Part shown: piece after piece, positions 60,891 through 64,000 of the stretch
Layout: each line of letters begins with the position of its first letter
Position numbering within the stretch: the stretch's first letter is position 1
From: Sorghum bicolor
Lineage: Eukaryota > Streptophyta > Magnoliopsida > Poales > Poaceae
Length of the DNA stretch: 64,000 nt
Assembly (NCBI RefSeq): GCF_000003195.3
Contig: NC_012873.2
Span: forward strand, 44,971,061 to 45,035,060
Reading direction: 5' to 3'
The notes under the pieces: generated by a model
Databases searched by the model: none
Told to the model about the DNA's origin: nothing
Seen by the model: the letters and a program-made list of their open reading frames with translations, nothing else
Position numbers and translations under genes: made by a program

Positions 60891-60938
60891 ACGGAGAGAG
60901 TACATGGCACGGTCACGGAGAGAGTACATGGCACGGTT
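60891..60938. repeat. 24-bp tandem repeat, two units
   Basis: Two head-to-tail units beginning ACGGAGAGAGTACATGGCAC (60891-60914 and 60915-60938), differing only at the last base. Confidence 0.85.
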
Positions 60939-61113
60939 TGCACCGCAGCTCCATTCCATTCCACCATGAGCAGGTACATGCCTAGCTACCCAGAACGAGA
61001 AGCTAGCGATCATTGTTGAGACCATGGATGGATTACCTTGCCTGGGCATTTGAGTTGCCTGTGATTGAGAAGTTGTTTGGTTGGCCCGGAAGGAGAGCCC
61101 GAGCTCCAAGCGA

Positions 61114-62165
61114 AGTGTTCCTGCTCCGGGCGACGCTACCGACTTCCAGAGCTCCTGGCAGCCCTGGTGGATCTCCACGACGCCGGCGTGTCCTTGCATG
61201 TCATGTGCCGGCGGCTTTGACTCTGCGCGCCGGCCACCTCAACGTTCCACGTTCACACGTGGGACGTGGCTGCTGTTGCACTCCACTAGCACACTCTGCC
61301 GCCGCAACCTCGGCACCCCTGATCTGCTCCCTTCTTCCACGACATTGGATCGCGGGAAGCCGGCATTGGAGAGAGCTTCCGGTCACCTTTCGGCCAGCTT
61401 ATGCCCCCATGGGCCATGGCTTAGGCCTTTCCATCTAAAATCTAAATTTTTGCAATATTTCTTATCACATCAAATCTTGTGGTACATAAAAAAGAACTAT
61501 TGTATAATTTATCTGTAATTTGTATGACGAATCTTTAATCTTTTAAACCTAATTAGTCTATAATCTATAATTAGATAATAATTGATAAATATAAACGAAA
61601 ATACTATAGTATTCAAAAACTTTTCGGATGGCCTTAGCAAATGCCGCTACCAGTACAGTGATCCGAACAGTGAGAAAAAGCCGCAGCTGTTTATCAATTA
61701 TTATCTAATTATAGATTATAGACTAATTAGGTTTAAAAGATTAAAGATTCGTCATACAAATTACAGATAAATTATACAATAGTTCTTTTTTATGTACCAC
61801 AAGATTTGATGTGATAAGAAATATTGCAAAAATTTAGATTTTAGATGGAAAGGCCTAAGCCATGGCCCATGGGGGCATAAGCTGGCCGAAAGGTGACCGG
61901 AAGCTCTCTCCAATGCCGGCTTCCCGCGATCCAATGTCGTGGAAGAAGGGAGCAGATCAGGGGTGCCGAGGTTGCGGCGGCAGAGTGTGCTAGTGGAGTG
62001 CAACAGCAGCCACGTCCCACGTGTGAACGTGGAACGTTGAGGTGGCCGGCGCGCAGAGTCAAAGCCGCCGGCACATGACATGCAAGGACACGCCGGCGTC
62101 GTGGAGATCCACCAGGGCTGCCAGGAGCTCTGGAAGTCGGTAGCGTCGCCCGGAGCAGGAACACT
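61114..62165. repeat. Perfect inverted duplication: 476-bp arms, 100-bp spacer
   Basis: Left arm 61114-61589 and right arm 61690-62165 are reverse complements over 476 bp with no mismatch or gap that I can find. The spacer 61590-61689 holds the rest of a MITE and unique sequence. CAGCTG flanks the right arm on both sides (61684-61689, 62166-62171), so the right arm is the inserted copy. A transcript through it would fold into a 476-bp duplex. Matching open frames on opposite strands are a consequence of the repeat and not taken as genes. Confidence 0.95.
61424..61633. mobile_element. Tourist-like MITE in the left arm of the inverted duplication
   Basis: GGCCTTTCCATC...  and ...TTTTCGGATGGCC, 210 bp, flanked by TTA (61421-61423, 61634-61636). 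Internal motifs ACATCAAATCTTGTGG and GACGAATCTTTAATC match the family of 9906. The duplication break lies inside it, so the right arm has a truncated inverted copy (61690-61855). Confidence 0.85.
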
Positions 62166-62292
62166 CAGCTGCAGTGGCTGCTTTCCTGCAGCCAAATGCC
62201 CTGAAAAAAATGCAGATTTTAAAGAAACGCGAATCTTATAATATGGTGGGAATTTTTATGATAATCATTTACGTCTTAAATATATCTTTTAA
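62166..62292. other. Short spacer between inverted duplication and MITE
   Basis: Begins with the second CAGCTG; no gene. Confidence 0.4.
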
Positions 62293-62537
62293 GGCCTTAT
62301 TCAGTCTAAGAAAAAAATTTGTTTTTGGTAACTGTAGCATTTTCCGTTTGTATTTAATAAATTTTATCCAATCATGGACTAACTAGGTTCAAAAGATTTG
62401 TCTCGTAAATTACAGGCAAACTATAAAATTAGATTTTTGTTTTCATCTATGTTTAGTGCTTCATGTATGCGTCCAAAGATTCGATGTGACAGAAAATCTT
62501 GAAAATTTTTGGGAATTTTTGGGAACTGAACAAGACC
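62293..62537. mobile_element. Tourist-like MITE
   Basis: GGCCTTATTCAGT... and ...ACTGAACAAGACC, 245 bp, flanked by TAA (62290-62292, 62538-62540). Same family motifs in inverted order (GTCTCGTAAATTACAGGC, AAAGATTCGATGTGACAG). Confidence 0.87.
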
Positions 62538-62540
62538 TAA

Positions 62541-63352
62541 ATGTATCTTAATGCCTGAAAGTTGGATGTATAACCCCCAATTTCTATGAAATACAAGATG
62601 CTCATTGAGTGATAATAAATTCATGTTCACTTATACAACACAAATTCAGATTTTATTAAGTCAAGGAATATTTTTGAGGTTATGTTCCTAGACGAAACGA
62701 AATCTGGTCAAATTTTCATTGTTAATATAGACTCCTTTGTTCTAAGAGCAGCTAAGCCATATTTGGCCACTATAGAAGCAACTGTTCATGGTGCAGCCGA
62801 ACGCCCCGAAAAATGCAGAAGCAAAATGGAAGTTCAAATGTGTTCGAATGAGCTACTGTTGCAGCTGCACAACATCAGCTGCACATCGGTAAAGATGAAC
62901 AATCTCAATTCTCAAATCATCTCTGGTAAAGATGACTTATATTTTGCTGTTGGTGCATCAGCTAAGCATCTTTGATTAGTATATCAGTTGTCTTTGCATC
63001 TTCACTATGCCAGCAGCCAGCCCAGAAGAAAGTTGATACTTCCAGGATTCTTGGCTGTGCTGCTGTCCAGCCACGCCTGCTGCTGCTGCGTCCTTGTCCA
63101 AGGCACTGGCATGGCCATCCATGGACATGGCCGCGTACAAACTCGGGCTTCTTTGCGTTCTTCATTGCTACAAAGCATAAATCCAAACTCGGGCCACGAA
63201 TGTTCCTTGCTTCTGCATTACTACAAGCATAAATCCAAAAGTTGAACAAGCAGTGTTCCATTCGTCCATCCAGCAGCCCAGCACTGAAACAAGCGAGCGA
63301 TAGATATTCCAGGCCAAAGACAGACTGCAGGCAGCACAGCGCAGCAGCCACC
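62541..63352. other. Spacer and upstream region of the DMP gene
   Basis: No supported gene; an open frame of 97 codons at 62682-62975 has no recognisable features. CTACAAAGCATAAATCC (about 63169) recurs as CTACAAGCATAAATCC (about 63222) and could contain TATA-like elements. The leader before the ATG is Gln/Ala-codon-like CAG/GCA-rich DNA and untranslated. Confidence 0.45.
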
Positions 63353-63979
63353 ATGGCATTGGCGTCCCGAGCACCCGCTGCCGGCGACGCAGAGGCGCCG
63401 CTGCTTGCAGACACCGGCGACGCGCAGACGGCACCGACGTCGACCGTCATCGGCAAGGCCCTTAACAGCACCGCCGACCTCGCCAAGCACCTCCCAACGG
63501 GCGCCGTGCTGGCCTTCGAGGTGCTGTCGCCGTCCTTCACCGCGGACGGCACCTGCACCGCCGCGAACCGCGCGCTGACGGGCTGCCTCATCGGCGCCTG
63601 CGCGCTCTGCTGCTTCGTCCTCTGCTTCACCGACAGCTACCGCGACGCCGCCACGGGCGCGCTGCGGTACGGCTTCGTCACGCCCGGCGGCCGCCTGATC
63701 CCCATCGACGGAGTGTCGCCGCCGCCGCCGCGGGACGACAGGTACAGGCTGACCGTGCGCGACGTCATGCACGGGCTGCTGTCGTTCGCGGTGTTCCTGG
63801 CCGTGGCCATGGTGGACCGCAACGTGGTGGCGTGCTTCTACCCCGTGGAGTCCGCGTCCACCAGGCAGCTGCTGGCCGCCGTGCCCGTGGCCGCCGGCGC
63901 CGCGGGGAGCTTCCTCTTCGCCATGTTCCCGTCCACGCGGCGCGGGATCGGCTTCCCCGTGGCGGCGTCCTCATCCTGA
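63353..63979 (+). CDS. DUF679 domain membrane protein (DMP family)
   Basis: ATG 63353 in a good context (GCCACCATGGCA) to TGA 63979, 208 residues, single exon, high GC. DMPs are plant-specific four-helix membrane proteins of the endomembrane system; some members act in senescence and others in gamete fusion and haploid induction. Seen here: a variable Ala-rich N-terminus; then the family core TADLAKHLPTGAVLAFEVLSP, a hydrophobic helix (ALTGCLIGACALCCFVLCF) followed by TDSYRD, GFVTPGGRLIPIDG, a helix around HGLLSFAVFLAVAMVDRNVVACFYP and a last helix (LLAAVPVAAGAAGSFLFAMFPSTRRGIGFP). Upstream in-frame codons to 63242 lack an ATG. The exact subgroup cannot be told by eye. The window ends 21 bases after the stop. 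Confidence 0.92.
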   Translation: MALASRAPAAGDAEAPLLADTGDAQTAPTSTVIGKALNSTADLAKHLPTGAVLAFEVLSPSFTADGTCTAANRALTGCLIGACALCCFVLCFTDSYRDAATGALRYGFVTPGGRLIPIDGVSPPPPRDDRYRLTVRDVMHGLLSFAVFLAVAMVDRNVVACFYPVESASTRQLLAAVPVAAGAAGSFLFAMFPSTRRGIGFPVAASSS

Positions 63980-64000
63980 CGAATGAATCGTCACGTCGTC

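Noticed and set aside
61081..62195. Two matching proteins of about 145 residues on opposite strands
   Set aside because: They are one sequence read in both arms of the inverted duplication; the frame runs into MITE sequence and no domain is recognised.
62682..62975. 97-codon frame upstream of the DMP gene
   Set aside because: No recognisable domain or promoter, low-complexity host spacer; kept only as a remark.

Overview
This is a plant nuclear window, almost certainly a panicoid grass and most like sorghum. The reasons are intron-containing host genes (eS27 ribosomal protein, DUF679/DMP membrane protein), grass-type Tourist, Stowaway and Ds-like MITEs, and nested Ty3/gypsy retrotransposons of the Tat, Reina, Tekay and Athila types. 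The species is inferred from style, not from a search.

Layout. (1) 1-8316: 3' part of a Tat-lineage Ty3/gypsy element: the end of pol (RNase H and integrase), a long spliced antisense gene with its own TATA box, polypurine tract and 3' LTR. It is inserted in the integrase region of (2) 8317-~9858, the 3' end of a Reina-like chromovirus with integrase, chromodomain and short LTR. (3) 9906-10136: a Tourist-like MITE. (4) 10205-53220: one 43-kb nest. Its outer layer, element A (Tekay/Del-type chromovirus, TSD CCTTA), is interrupted by B (12921-35152, gag-only Athila-like, TSD GATGG) and by D (38180-47409, non-autonomous Athila-like with gag-protease and an ATHILA ORF-1-like gene, TSD AGGAA). B is itself interrupted by C (15523-29646, nearly complete Tekay/Del-type, 4,049-bp LTRs, TSD ATAGG). 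A's 3' LTR also carries a Tourist-like MITE. All four target-site duplications can be read directly. LTR pair divergence, counted by eye, orders them A oldest, B and C intermediate, D youngest (three differences in 1,588 bp).

(5) 53226-64000 is host sequence. It holds a tandem pair of eS27 (RPS27) genes: the upstream copy has a replaced C-terminus and a 373-bp internal duplication spanning a splice donor, and the downstream copy is intact. A Ds-like element, a Stowaway, two more Tourist-like MITEs, a perfect 476-bp inverted duplication with a 100-bp spacer, and a single-exon DMP/DUF679 gene follow.

The retrotransposon parts form expected sets (LTR, primer-binding site, gag, pol, polypurine tract), but B and D lack reverse transcriptase and integrase and must depend on proteins from other copies. 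Most noteworthy: (i) GC-rich palindromes of the form GGGGTCG-NN-CGACCCC, six sites in D plus the LTR copies, placed upstream of both the LTR TATA box and an internal TATA box that precedes D's second gene; (ii) a stem-loop just 5' of the polypurine tract in B and D with a covarying base pair; (iii) the perfect inverted duplication flanked by CAGCTG. No CRISPR, rRNA or tRNA genes were seen.
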